Under the pieces are notes generated by a model. The model was not told where the DNA came from and did not search any database. It was given only the letters and a program-made list of their open reading frames with translations. Position numbers and translations under genes: made by a program. DNA of 64,000 nt, taken from Heterohyrax brucei. Taxonomy: Eukaryota > Chordata > Mammalia > Hyracoidea > Procaviidae. Numbering within the stretch: the stretch's first letter is position 1; every line of letters begins with the position of its first letter. Below are positions 20,864 through 32,099 of the stretch, one piece after another. The stretch covers positions 53,876,333 to 53,940,332 of the forward strand of contig CM053141.1 of NCBI GenBank assembly GCA_028571685.1, read 5' to 3'.

Positions 20864-21308
20864 TTTTTTTTAGTAAGCAAAAGGAAAGTTTTATTTGGCA
20901 TGTATTCAAGAAGGCAGAAGTGGGAAATCATACAAGCATGCAGCTAGAGCCTTGTCTGCCAGAATCCAAGGAAATTAACAAACAGGCAAAAATGAGAAAA
21001 ACAGACACACACACTGCCACAGCCATGTTTGCCTAAATCCAAAGGATATTATGGAATAGACGAGAATGGGAAAACAGACAAGCGTGCTGCCAGGGCCGAT
21101 ACGGATCTGTCCACCTCCAAGGAAATACTACAGAATAGACAACAGTGGGACCATGAGCGGTCACACTGCCAGAGCCACTCTGCTGAGGTATGTTACAAAG
21201 TCATCACTATACTTTAACATTACAAATGGACAAAACCACTGAAAGCTTCTTCCTGTCACAGACTGGCTAGAAACTGCTAACTAACTCATTCTGCATTTGA
21301 ACTGTTTC
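20864..21308 (-). mobile_element. Polyadenylated retrocopy or LTR-derived segment, antisense
   Basis: Read on the minus strand it ends with AATAAA (complement of 20890-20895), then about 18 bp later a poly-A run (T run 20861-20871) abutting the left target duplication. That is the layout of a reverse-transcribed polyadenylated RNA inserted antisense. The body includes four ~75-bp tandem units. I do not recognise the source; an ERV LTR transcript is one possibility. Confidence 0.5.
20880..21180. repeat. ~75-bp degenerate tandem repeat, four units
   Basis: The unit ends recur as 'cagctagagcc' (to 20951), 'ctgccacagcc' (to 21024), 'ctgccagggcc' (to 21097) and 'ctgccagagcc' (to 21176), giving spacings of 73, 73 and 79 bp. 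Within units 'atccaaggaaa', 'atccaaaggat' and 'ctccaaggaaa' align, as do 'gagaaaaacagac' and 'gggaaaacagac'. Confidence 0.75.
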
Positions 21309-21357
21309 TTTTTTCCTTTCCTTTCCTTTTCTTTTTCTTTTTTTTTTTTTTTTTTTT
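21309..21357. repeat. Poly-pyrimidine (T-rich) tract
   Basis: (TTTCC)n passing into T23, at the junction between the antisense segment and the L1 3'UTR. Confidence 0.9.
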
Positions 21358-21617
21358 TGACTATATATCAGATACACTTTAAAGTTCTATGCGTCTATAG
21401 GATATCATCCTGCTGACCTCTGGCTGGAGGAAGGAGAGTGGGTGGAGAGGAGGGGAAAGGAGACTGTTGGGAGGATGAGACATGTATGGAGCAGAGAGGA
21501 ATAGTGAGCTGTCACCGGACAGGGAGAACAGTGGAAGCGGCATAGAGGTGGTCACGTAAATTTATACGGGAATGTACATTTTCATTCATTCATAATAAAA
21601 TAAATAAATAAATAAAT
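21358..21617 (+). mobile_element. L1 3'UTR, 5'-truncated
   Basis: Same 3'UTR end as at 1-277 and 44716-44978. It ends in (AAAT)n, immediately followed by the right target duplication 21620-21637. Confidence 0.85.
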
Positions 21618-21619
21618 AA

Positions 21620-21637
21620 GAGAATCAATAGACTTTT
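21620..21637. repeat. Target-site duplication, right copy
   Basis: Identical to 20846-20863. Directly follows the L1 tail. Confidence 0.9.
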
Positions 21638-21693
21638 AGAGTATGATGTCACACAGGCCTTACACAAAATGATTTCTTTAAGAAAACCTTTAT

Positions 21694-21725
21694 CACTTTC
21701 TGACTTGATGGCACTTGGCTTGGCT
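21694..21725 (+). mobile_element. Afrotherian SINE 3'-end stub
   Basis: 'tttctgacttgatggcactt' then 'ggcttggct' matches the SINE tail only. Confidence 0.5.
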
Positions 21726-22065
21726 TTTGCCTTTGGCTGTATTTATGTGTTTGTTACTTGAGAGTTTCTCAGCCAAGTCTAGCACTCGACCCCAGAGACA
21801 TAATGAGAGAGTTGCCGTAAGAGTGGTTTGATGAGATACATGGACCCTCTGTTAAGACATTAAAAGCTTTTTAAGGAGCTGAGATACAGTCTTACGAGAA
21901 CGTATATCTGAAGGAACTACGGGGAACTACCGGGAACAAGTTCCACACTTTGGGGAAGCCATATAGTGTTGCTTTTTGTGCCTGGTGTGCCTACTACCTA
22001 AAACTACTGTGTTGACTTACCACGGTAGCTGTCCCTGATGTCTCTGTAACTAACGAGGTACTAGT
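21726..22065. other. Unassigned, no gene seen
   Basis: Contains 'ggaactacggggaactaccg' at about 21913, a short direct repeat. No family recognised. Confidence 0.4.
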
Positions 22066-22225
22066 TAGTGCCCAATATCATCAAGTCAATTCTGACTCAT
22101 AGTGACCCTATAAGAGAGAGTGAAATGGCCACATGCGGTCTCCAAGGCTGCAGTGTTTCTCTCACTGACCAGTTAGTAGGTTTAAACTCCCCAAATTTCA
22201 ACTAGCTGTAGAGCACTTACCCCTT
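22066..22225 (-). mobile_element. Afrotherian SINE
   Basis: 'catcaagtcaattctgactc', 'agtgaccctataagagagag' and 'gtttaaactccccaaatttc' in antisense order. Diverged. Confidence 0.75.
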
Positions 22226-22347
22226 CATCATCACAGTTCCTAGTTACTGTTTTAGTTTTACCCTGTATTTCTCTAACTACTTCTACTGGTTTTGTAACTG
22301 TATATTGAATTCTATTTCCTCTCTTGTCTACATACTTCTGGAGAATA

Positions 22348-22495
22348 GAAGGAGCCCTGATGGTGTACTGGCTAGTCATTAGGTGGCCGTTCAAATCCAC
22401 CAGGTGCTCCTTGGAAGCCCTGTGGGATGGTTCTACTCTGTCCTGCAGTGTCACTGTGAGTCAGAATCAACTCCGTGGCAATGTGTTTGGAGGGT
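22348..22495 (+). mobile_element. Afrotherian SINE
   Basis: 'ggagccctgatggtgtactg', 'caaatccaccaggtgctcct' and 'gtcactgtgagtcagaatca'. The A-box side has lost a few bases. Confidence 0.85.
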
Positions 22496-22547
22496 AACTT
22501 TGTCTTATTTGTTATTGTATCCATAGTACACAATGTGATACCTAATC

Positions 22548-22752
22548 TATAACACCCATTGCCATCAAATTGACTCTGACTCACAGCAAGCCAACAGAAC
22601 AGAGTAGAACTATCCCAAAGAGTTTCTGCAGCTGCGAACCTTTACAGAAGCAGACTGCCACATCTTTCTTCCCTGGAGCAGCTGGTGGATTCAAACAGCC
22701 ACGTTTCAATTAAAAGCAAAGTGTTTAACTACTGTCCCAACAGAGATCCATA
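22548..22752 (-). mobile_element. Afrotherian SINE, long subtype
   Basis: 'cccattgccatcaaattgac', 'gaacagagtagaactatccc', 'gaagcagactgccacatctt' and 'gtgtttaactactgtcccaa'. The middle 'tttacagaagcagactgcca' marks the long subtype. Confidence 0.85.
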
Positions 22753-24950
22753 ATTCATAATGGATGCTAACTAAAAATTTACTTAAATGATTACTTAATA
22801 CATACGTCAGCTTTCAATCACAACCAACTTTATTCAGTGCCACTACCACTGTCTCTGAGAAAGCCTCCCCAGACAAGAGCAGGAACAAAATGATACTTGC
22901 CTCCCACCACTGGTAGCTGCCACAAGATGGGGCTTCGATCTGGAATAACAAATTGAGTGCTATACCGGGGAAAACTTGTTGCTTTGAGATCTTTGCCATC
23001 CTGAGAGGTGCCAGCTTCATTATCTGGACAAAGGGCAAAACTCAATGGCATTCTGTATGAGGGTTCTTCCTCCCGTACGTCTCAACTCCCCTCAGGAAAA
23101 CTGATAGGTTGACAATTCGGTCCAACTCTAGGCATCTTGAATTTATAGCTAAGTGTTCTGATTTCTGGAAATCCACATAAATCTGGTGAAATGATAGTTA
23201 GATGTGCCATGCAAAGTTTACAGGGTGATTTAAAATGTGGGCTTTGTGTACGGGTCATGGGCTTGGGTGGTAACAGAGCGATCCTAGGACAGAAAGAAGA
23301 AGGTTCCCATGAAGGCTTATGCTATTGGACCCCTCAGTCTCTGCAAATATACTGAAAACTATGATCTTGAATTACACTAGATTGTTATTGAAAATTGTTT
23401 AGGAGCATTCACTTTCATGTTGTTCTACCATTAAATTCAGATTTAAAAGCCTCCCGACTCTCCTTCTTTGGGCACGCCCTCACCCTCTTCACCTCTCCCA
23501 CTCCACCTCTTTTTCTTTCTCCTGTGTTTTACCTGCCATCTGGCACCACTTCCCTGCCTCTCTGGACTTAATTGACTCTTTTCAACTCGCATTTCTAGCC
23601 TCCATCTCGCCTGCCCGCCTTATGACTCCTAACCTTAAAGAAACAATCAATCTCTTTTCCCTGAGCCTCACCATTTCCCTCTGCTATGGTTCTTCGTGTC
23701 CCCTAGGCAGGCTCTCCCGCTCTTCTCCACTGAAATGTCTATTGGTAATCTGTATGCTGTTGCTTGTTCGTTTTTAAAGACTATTTAAAGAAACAAGAGC
23801 AAATGTCGTTGCATTGTTTTGGATACATGTGTACACATGTGCAAAGACACACAGAAACACATTTAATTGTGTTGTATCTTAATGATTCAAGTAAAACCCA
23901 TTAAGGAAAAATTACTCTCCAAGGAATTGGAATATTGTGCGTGGGTGGCTTCCTCTTAATCAGGACACAGAACTGTTCCTCCTTTATTCATAATTGGCTT
24001 AAAGCAATCAGACTGTGCAATTCAGTGGGGTTGCAGTTGTAATACATATGAAGCCTTATATAAATACCAGATTCAGCATCCCCAGTATACATGTAATATA
24101 GATCTTTTTTGTTCCCATTTTGTTTAAATTGTTAAATTGAGTAATAAAAAACTAATAATGAAAAATTTTATAATTTAAAACAATTGTTAAAATATGTCAT
24201 TGTAAAAGTATTGGCTGACCAAAAACAGTTCCTTATAAATCATTTATCAAGCTACATGCAATGACATTTAGTTACAACATAACTGATTTTACATCTGCAC
24301 TCTGTTGGGGGAAAGTTTTCTTTGAGTTTATCATGAGAATGAGACCACAGTTCATCAGTTTTTGTGTTTCAGTAGACCTCAGAAATTTAAAATAATTCAG
24401 CAATATACCATTGAGAGAATAAACATGCAATCTCTTTGTAAGCTTCTAATGGGAAGGAAAAAAAGTCAGTGTAGAAATTCATATGCTGCTACGCTATACT
24501 AATTCAGTATTGTTAAATCCTGTTTGGTGATTAAAGTATCAGTACATTTTGAAAATCTATGATGAGATTTTATATGTTTTCAGCAAGCTAGAAATGATAA
24601 CTTTAGTCTTCATTTTTAGTTCTATATCTATACCCAAGGTAACTGCCATAGGACTTGTGAATTTTGACAGGAATTTCATATGGCTTTCAAAACTTGGAGT
24701 TCACTCAGACAGGTCAATTTTCATAAGGACCGTTCTCATATTGTTGGAAACAGCAATGCGTGACTAGTACATTCTAACTCAGAATATCACATGCTTTACC
24801 TCCTCCTAGAATTCCAAATTAGCTGCTACAAGAATACTGCTAAAAGAGCCACACTTAAGCAAAAAAATCTTTAAGTCAATTTTTTGCCTGTAGTTTTCTA
24901 GTAAAAGAAAATAAACTGAAATCTTTTAAGAATTATATTTTAAGTAACTA
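22753..24950. other. Unassigned, mostly unique-looking DNA
   Basis: No repeat or exon recognised over about 2.2 kb. A pyrimidine-rich stretch (about 23445-23730) has unusually many CCTC/TCTC runs. A perfect 16-bp palindrome ACATGTGTACACATGT lies at 23825-23840. Confidence 0.4.
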
Positions 24951-24961
24951 CCAACTTTTTG

Positions 24962-25130
24962 GAATCCCTGGTGGTACAGTGGTTAAGTGCTTACACAGCA
25001 AACCAAAAGGCTGGCCATTCGAACCCACCAGGTGCTCCTTAGACACTCTTTGGGGCAGTTGTACTCTGTCCTATAGGGTCACTATGAGTTGGAATCGACT
25101 TGACAGCAGTGGGTTTGTTTTTTTGGTTTA
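24962..25130 (+). mobile_element. Afrotherian SINE, well preserved, with target duplication
   Basis: Full element: A box 'tggtacagtggttaag', B-box region 'ggccattcgaaccc', then 'aggtgctccttagacactct', 'gggtcactatgagttggaat' and a 'gggtttgtttttttggttt' tail. It is bounded by 'caactttttg' at 24952-24961 and again at 25132-25141, an exact 10-bp duplication. The best-preserved SINE of the window. Confidence 0.95.
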
Positions 25131-25141
25131 TCAACTTTTTG

Positions 25142-27482
25142 ATGAAAAAATGAAGTCAAATAAGAAATATGAATGTTATCTTATAGGACTACTTGATGCA
25201 TTTAGCAAATACTCCTGAACAAACATTAATACTGGTGATTTTATAATCTCTACTCCACAAATGGAAATCTACACCAGTCATAGTAAATAAATCCAAGTAA
25301 TGTATATGGTAACTTTGCTGAGAAGTTTAGAAGAATCACATATTTCAGATTTCTAAAGGAAGTCTCTAACCTTTAGTTACAATCAATTTGTTTAGCATGA
25401 CATTTGTGACAAAGCAGTTAACAGCAACTCTTCAGCCACAGCTTAATTAGGGCCAAGATAAAACAAGGCATTTCACAGGCATTCTGAAGGGTGAGAGAAC
25501 AGTGCTACCTAGAATGTATCAGACTGGTGTTATTCTCTTCTTTTAGTACTCTTACACAAGATAACACTTTTTGCCCTTCATGTTTGTGAATTACAACGAA
25601 AAGAAAATGTGATTGCTTTGTTTGGGGTGCTCTTCACACACAGATGGCCTCGGTCTCAACCTGCTGCCCTAGCTCTGTTTGCGATAGAAATTTCTGCAAT
25701 CCTTTTCTTCTTCTTCCTTTTTTTTTTTTTGCCTCTAGGCTTGTTACTGGCTAACTGGCAGCACTGTCTCTGACTCCCATCACGGCAAAGCAAATGTCAC
25801 TTGGCCTTGTGTAACCCCACCTGGCACCACACTGGATGCCCCTGACCACAAAGCACACAGTCAAGAGGTCCTAAAGTTTGTCACTGGGGCTCCCTGAAAG
25901 TATAGGGCCTATCTTTCTTTGTCTACTTTAGAGTGTCACGTTAAGGGAAAACAGTGTATAAATGCCAAATGAAAGAGAAGCAGCTCAAATCAGTAGACAT
26001 GCCTTTTCAGCTTTAGAGAAGTCAGCGTTTAATCCAGACACTTAGTGCCTTGATTTTCATTCAGAATTTACGACAGACTTTTACACAGATAAATGACTGC
26101 ACTGACAAGACCCTCTGGGACACTAAACCATTATTTATAATTATTGTTCAAATGTGTTTTTCAAATTGAAGGTCTTCTTGTACCTGCCAAAAAACCATTT
26201 TCAAAGAACTTTACTTAATTAATTATTTTCATATTTGTGTATTAAACACATTGCATAGAATATTTAAATTATGAATAAAAATGAAATCAAAAACAGTTAA
26301 GAGAAATGACCATAATTGATTTCTCTAAATTTGAATAACAGAAGTGATGAACTCAATCAGATGAAGATTGTTCTATAGATTATTTTATAACCCTTTTTAA
26401 CTGTGGAAAAGTGAAGCTATTTATATTTCTATTTACATAATTCTATCTTAAATTGTTTCCTCCTATTCAATTTCCATGTTAACGTTTAAATCAAAATATC
26501 TAAACTTTTCAGATCTTATTAAAATACACACTAAGGAAAGGAAAATACATTGGAGATTCAGGAAATTAGGAGCTTTTCAGTTTAAGATGGAATTAGAAAA
26601 ATATTAATGTCTTTAACAAGTCATCTTCCATTTCTCTTAATAAATCTATAGTGTGGTGGACTTGAGTGGAATGGGTATAATTTATTTGTGATTTGTAGCA
26701 ATCAGATTAATATATTTTATTTTAGCATAACCCCGGTCTTTGAAATAAAATTGAAATTCATAACAGATATGTTAATTCAAATAAGAAAAACATGTTGATC
26801 AACATGTGAAAAGGTAATAAACATAACTCAAAACAAATATAATTAATGCAAATATAACAAATTATACATAACAAATTATTAATGTTACAGTAAAATATGT
26901 GAATTTGAGAAATTATGTTGTAAGATACATTTGTATAACTTATATTTAATTACATTATTAAATTAAAAATGTAACTACTTTTATTTTAAAGTAGTTAGCT
27001 ACTGTCTTCTCATCTTTGTTGGAATAAAAATATAAAAACCAAATTTGTTTTATCTTTTGAAATACCATGCCAAGCTGGATATAAATTTTAAAGTGAATAC
27101 AAAAACTAAAAAAATACTGATGTTAACGGTTAAAAAAAATCATCCAATCTTAACAATATGGTAGAAGTGATCTTTACAGAAGTTTGGTATTAACTCCCAA
27201 ATCTTATCTTAATTAAATGACTCAGAAAAAAAAATAGAGATTCTAGTTGATATAAAGGCCAAGACAAATGATAACATTAACTTGCAAATGTATTGTGAAG
27301 TGTAGTTTTTTATGAGTTATTCCATGATAATCTCGTTCATAAAACTCTAAAAGAAATGGTAATTGCAACCTAGAAAATGTTTTAAAGTGGAAAACGTGAT
27401 TTGACTTACTTTTTCACTGTAGTAATTTAATAGCATACATTTTATTATCTGAAGCTAAACTAAACCAAAGTAAACAAACCAG
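25142..27482. other. Unassigned DNA, AT-rich from 26150
   Basis: No transposable element recognised over 2.3 kb. The first part (25380-26130) is of mixed composition. 26150-27200 is strongly AT-rich, with octamer-like ATGCAAAT at about 26847 and an 18-bp palindrome at 26790-26807. Possibly retained regulatory or matrix-type DNA; no direct proof. Confidence 0.4.
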
Positions 27483-27633
27483 ACACATTGTTGCTAAGTT
27501 GATTCTGACCCATAGCCTCCCCAGAGGACAGAGTAAAGCTGCCCTACACGTTTCTCCGGAGTGGCTGCTGGATTCCAATTTTAGCCTTTTCGTTAACAGG
27601 TGAACTCTTAACTGCTATCTCACGAGGGCTCCA
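27483..27633 (-). mobile_element. Afrotherian SINE
   Basis: 'cattgttgctaagttgattc', 'agaggacagagtaaagctgc', 'gtggctgctggattccaatt' and 'ctgctatctcacgagggctc'. Confidence 0.85.
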
Positions 27634-29284
27634 AAATATTGTATAGACACAAAACAGAACGATTTTGGAATGTAGATTTCCACTAAATATGTGTGGACCA
27701 CTATAAAGTGGTATATACAGCCAGAGAAAGTAAAAATCAAAAAGCGACCATTAGCCTAGTATTGCAGAATAATAATAAAAAAAAAAAACAAGACAAACAA
27801 ACAAAAAAAAAAAAAACACCTGACCTTGTTCTTTGTTACTGTGAGCTAATTGGGCACAATCTTGGGGTTTTTTTATGGCTTAGAATTGAAAAAACTGACG
27901 ATTTACACATGAATTGCAACTCTTTCTGTATGTAAAAAATGAATGTATGTTTGTAATTCTGTATTTGCATGGGGATATGAGTAGTTACCAAGGGATTAAA
28001 ATATATTTTTCTTTGTGTGCTTGTGAATATTCTAAAATTTGCACACAAATTAAGCATAGATTTTACTTTCCATATCTCAAAGCAGACGGCCAGTATGACA
28101 CTTTCAATATGTTTCCACTTACATCATCTCAGGATATCACTCTATACAAGATTAGTTATAGATCAACTAATCTAAAATACGTTGTCACAAGATGGAATTT
28201 AAAGAGTTAAATGGAAAATAAAACCAGTTGCTATTTTTAACATGAAAAAGCACAGGCAGCCATATATGAAGACATGAGCAAACATGTTGACTTCAACTAC
28301 CTACAGCTTACCTTCTTAAGGCTTATCCCTTCTACCTGTCTCCCCCAGGTCTTCCTCATATATTTAATTTGGGCACTTCCAGTGAGAGGAAAGCCCTGTA
28401 ATCAGAAATAGTCCATTCCTTTCATTTAGGGTACTTACATTTCAGAAATAGGACTAAGTGTGGAACTGCTTGATCACTGAAGTCAGATCACATAGCCAGG
28501 ATCAGTCACGGGAACTGCCTGGCCATGTAGCCAATTATCATTATTACCAAAGTCTCTGTGTAAGCTACTGGCGTTCAGTGTTTTTTGATTAAGTATATTA
28601 AAAAAAAATGTATACTTTAAATATACAAATATTTATTTTTAGTAAATTATATGTAAATATTATTGCACTAATGTTTACATATAATTTTAGTAAATTGTAT
28701 GTAAGTACTACTGCACTAATTTACTAATGTGTATTAATCACATTAGTGATTAATGCTGAAACTTTTGTTAAAATAAATATATATAGAAGTACTAGTATTT
28801 CTTTTCCCCTACATCACAATGAAATGTCTTGATCACATCCCAGCATATACCACTTTGGTGATGATTTGTTTAGCCAAAACAAAGCTGATTCTATTTGAAT
28901 AGCTGGCTTCAAGAGATGAGGAAAATTCCAATGACAAGCATAGAAATAAAAATTATTAATAAAAGAGCAAGAAGTATAAGGCTCAATGGATGGTGCCAGC
29001 ATCACTCACATTAGAAAGGTATTAAGGCCATTTATATGAAGAAATGGCTGAAGTTGGGTATAGTCCATAGTCACAGGGACAAATCTTCAGCTTCATCTTT
29101 GAGAACAGAAGACTCCACTTAACACACTAGAGTGTATCACATATTTGATGTGCCATACTCTTGTGTTAGCTAAGCTTTTTGAAACAGATGAAGGAAAGAA
29201 AACTAAAGTCTATACGTAATTATTATGTGAGCTAATCAGTCATGCAGAGGAAATACAATAATCCACTGAAATGTTGAAAAGTGT
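27634..29284. other. Unassigned AT-rich DNA with small repeats
   Basis: Contains poly-A tracts (about 27776-27818), a 48-bp tandem duplication (28636-28731) and an inverted repeat (28733-28754). No repeat family or exon recognised. Confidence 0.4.
28636..28731. repeat. 48-bp tandem duplication
   Basis: 'ttttagtaaattatatgtaa...attgcactaat' and 'ttttagtaaattgtatgtaa...ctgcactaat' lie 48 bp apart with few differences. Confidence 0.8.
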
Positions 29285-29405
29285 TCGAGAATGGAACCAG
29301 TCAATGGGAAAGGACGTCTAGCCTCACAACCTGTGAGAAAATAAATTTCTGTATTTTAAAGCCACCCATTTGTGGTAGTTCTGTCATAGTAGCACCAGAT
29401 AGGAA
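29285..29405 (+). mobile_element. MaLR-like LTR 3' fragment
   Basis: 'cctgtgagaaaataaatttc', 'tgtattttaaagccacccat' and 'ttgtggtagttctgtcatag' form the 3' terminus shared by MaLR LTRs. Confidence 0.65.
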
Positions 29406-30789
29406 AATACTAGTTAGTGATCCTGGCTTACTATGTGGAGTATAATGAGAAGTCTTATTGTAATTGCTACTTAGCTCTGTTGGTACTGTCTTTAATTGTT
29501 ACACACTATGGGAATGTCTCATCTTAAAGCAATAGATAAGAGACTAACACTCAGCATTTGGATTGCTAGTACGGTTTTAAATACAATTTTGGCAATTATA
29601 AGACTATAATACCTGTCGACCTAAGGGTTCAGTATTCACCTTATTTTACATTTGCTTACAATTTTAGTGTTGGGGGAAAAACAACTCCAAGTGATTTGTA
29701 AAATACTGTTGCCACTGAGACCACACTTAAGTGGTACAAACTGTTTAAATCCATTCACCGTATATAGCTACAGGGAAGAAAGATGAACATGAGGAATTCA
29801 TAATGTAATATTTTCAGAATCACACATTTTATGTACCATTTATAATGTGGATTTAGTCCTTTAAAATAAAATTAGTTTCATCTACTGATGCATAATTATT
29901 GGATTACGAAAGCTTTGTTTTCATGTAAATCATTTTAACTAGAAAGAATGTTCTGAATAAATAGAGGGATTTTTCTTTTTGAAAAACAGTGTAAAATGCT
30001 TCTGAAATCAATGGCACAAAATAATTGACATTGAAGTTTAAGGGCAAGACATCTGTCGGGAAAAGGGAGAAACAGGGAGGATACGCACTCAAAAGTTTTT
30101 ATCAAAATAATCCAGCTACACCTATAGACTTTCAGAAGAAAAATTAGCTCATAAGCAATGACTTTGAGGCAATGCACTGTTATTAAAACAAGGATCTGGA
30201 CATATACTGAGAGCCAAAAATTTACAATACATTCTAAATTCTACATCAACATGTCTTTGTTTAGATTTTAAGTTATATTTAATTTTTTATAGTGTAAATG
30301 TTAACTCAGAATAATGTTATTAATCTGTCATTCCATTACAATTATAATAATATTTGACTACATTCATACATAAGCTAAAATAGCCAGTTGGATGCTGGTA
30401 ATAATTAACTTCCACTTGGAAGAGCTCTAACAACTGCTAAGCAAGTGTCTTTCTCCATCGCTGACATTTCCTATGCTGAATCTCCCAAACTAAAATTACA
30501 GTCTTCGGACAAAGGTTTCTGATTCCTCATCAGATTATTTCAATATACAGACAAGTACTCTGCAAGTTGAGTAAATTGCTTTGGATTTAATTTCTTTGCT
30601 AGATACTTTCCTAGGCAAAAGACAAAACAGCTATTTTCACTTGCAAGTTCTGCTAATTTTACAGTGCTAAAAGATTTGTATCTGCAACCTGACATATACA
30701 ACAAAACTGTGTAATACTGTGTAGCCAAGCAAAATTGCCTTTGGCCGTTAGTTTCTATTGTTTAAATAAATAAATAAATTGTGATTGAG
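29406..30789. other. Unassigned AT-rich DNA
   Basis: No repeat or gene recognised apart from (AAAT)n near 30762-30779. Confidence 0.4.
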
Positions 30790-30972
30790 TGAATTCTAAA
30801 TCAAGGCAAACCAGTGTGCATCAGAGTAGAATTGTGTTGCCTAGGATGTCGAATGGTTGCTTTTTCATAGGTCACCTGGCCTTTCTTCCCAGGAGCCTCT
30901 GGGTGAGTTCAAACACCTGATCTATTAGTTAGGAGCCTCATGCATTAGCTTTCTGTATCACCTAGGAACTCC
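30790..30972 (-). mobile_element. Afrotherian SINE, long subtype
   Basis: 'agtgtgcatcagagtagaat', 'cacctggcctttcttcccag', 'gagcctctgggtgagttcaa' and 'cattagctttctgtatcacc'. Confidence 0.8.
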
Positions 30973-31044
30973 TAATGTGAGGTCTGCTAAAACACCACTG
31001 TATCAGCATGTTTCCCTTGATTGGGCATTATAAACTAATCCCTC

Positions 31045-31500
31045 TGTGATAGTGAATGTTGTGTGTCAACTTGGCTAGGCTGTGGCTGTTGGTGTTGTGG
31101 AATTGTCCTCCATTCTGTGATCTGATGTAAGAGGAGTGCCCTTGGGGGTGTGACCTGTATCCAGGGTACAGGGATATACTGGCGAAGCTCTCTTGCTCTC
31201 AGTCTTGATTCTGACTCCTCCTCATCTGATCTCTGGTTCTTGGGATGTGAGCCAGCAGCTTACTGTCTAATGTGCAGACTTGGAATTTGCCCGCTCCTGC
31301 AGCTCTGTGAGCCAGCAGCCTGTCTTCTGACCTGCTGAGGTCAGCCCTCAAAACCATGTGAGTCAAGGGAAGTCTGCTGAAGGATGCCTGACCCACAGAT
31401 TGGGGACTTGCCAGCCCCCACAACTATGGAATACAAATCTCTCTCTATGTGTGTGTACATACGTGTGCTTCATCGGCTTTGCAATCCTAGACAACCTATC
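31045..31500 (+). mobile_element. ERVL-type LTR (MLT2-like)
   Basis: Starts 'tgtgatagtgaatgttgtgt' then 'caacttggctaggctgtggc'. Its 3' part reads 'ggggacttgccagcccccac', 'caaatctctctctatgtgtg', 'gcaatcctagacaacc'. This order is that of MLT2/ERVL LTRs. Only the LTR is present; no internal genes. Confidence 0.7.
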
Positions 31501-31527
31501 GTATGGCACCCTCTATTATGGTTATTG

Positions 31528-31640
31528 TCATGAAATGAATTATGTCCTCCAAAAAAGGTGTGTATCAATTTGGCTGGCCCATGAGTCCTGGTACTATGTG
31601 ATTTCCCTAGGTAATGTCTGTCTCTCCAATAGAGGAAACT
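31528..31640 (+). mobile_element. MaLR-like LTR 5' fragment
   Basis: 'tgtcatgaaatgaattatgt' then 'cctccaaaaaaggtgtgtat' is the LTR 5' terminus; it fades after about 110 bp. Confidence 0.5.
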
Positions 31641-31649
31641 TTCCAGAGA

Positions 31650-31750
31650 ACAAGGGTCTTTTCTGTCTTGCTCAACATTGTATCCCTCTTACATAGAGTA
31701 GTGTCTGGCATATAGAAGGAACTGAACAATTGTTCTTGGAACAAATAATT
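31650..31750 (+). repeat. Ancient L2/L1M-type 3' motif
   Basis: 'gtcttgctcaacattgtatc', 'gtagtgtctggcatatagaa' and 'ggaactgaacaattgttctt' resemble the old mammalian 'tgtatccccagtgcctagaa / cagtgcctggcacatag' motif. Family uncertain. Confidence 0.4.
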
Positions 31751-32099
31751 CCTCCAGTCTGTAGTGCAACCCACTGAATTATCTGACAGATTTCTTCTCA
31801 CGGAGATGCACCGACACTAATTTCTAGTCCAGATTTATGACCTACTCGTAACGTGATACAACAGCTGCACCATCAGCATTCTGGACTGGATAATTATTTA
31901 TTGTAGAGATCTTTCCTATGAAATTTAGGATGCTTAGCAGTCTCTCTGGCCTCAGTTTACTACATGTCCATGATAACTCTCTCTCCTGACATAACAATGG
32001 AAAATATCTCCAGACCTTTAAACCAAAATATTCCATGAAGTCTTAAAGTCCAGCGATACTTTGGCTTAATTAGTATAGAATGTTTCTTGAGTATTGTAC
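31751..32099. other. Unassigned, no gene seen
   Basis: Nothing recognisable. Confidence 0.4.

Noticed and set aside
20880-21180. CRISPR-like array
   Set aside because: The four units are degenerate direct tandem repeats without unique spacers, in a mammalian retro-insertion.
23445-23730. CpG island or promoter
   Set aside because: Pyrimidine-rich but with few CpGs and no TSS-like features.
24962-25035. tRNA gene in SINE heads
   Set aside because: The heads keep A and B boxes but not a cloverleaf, and occur in about thirty dispersed copies with SINE bodies.
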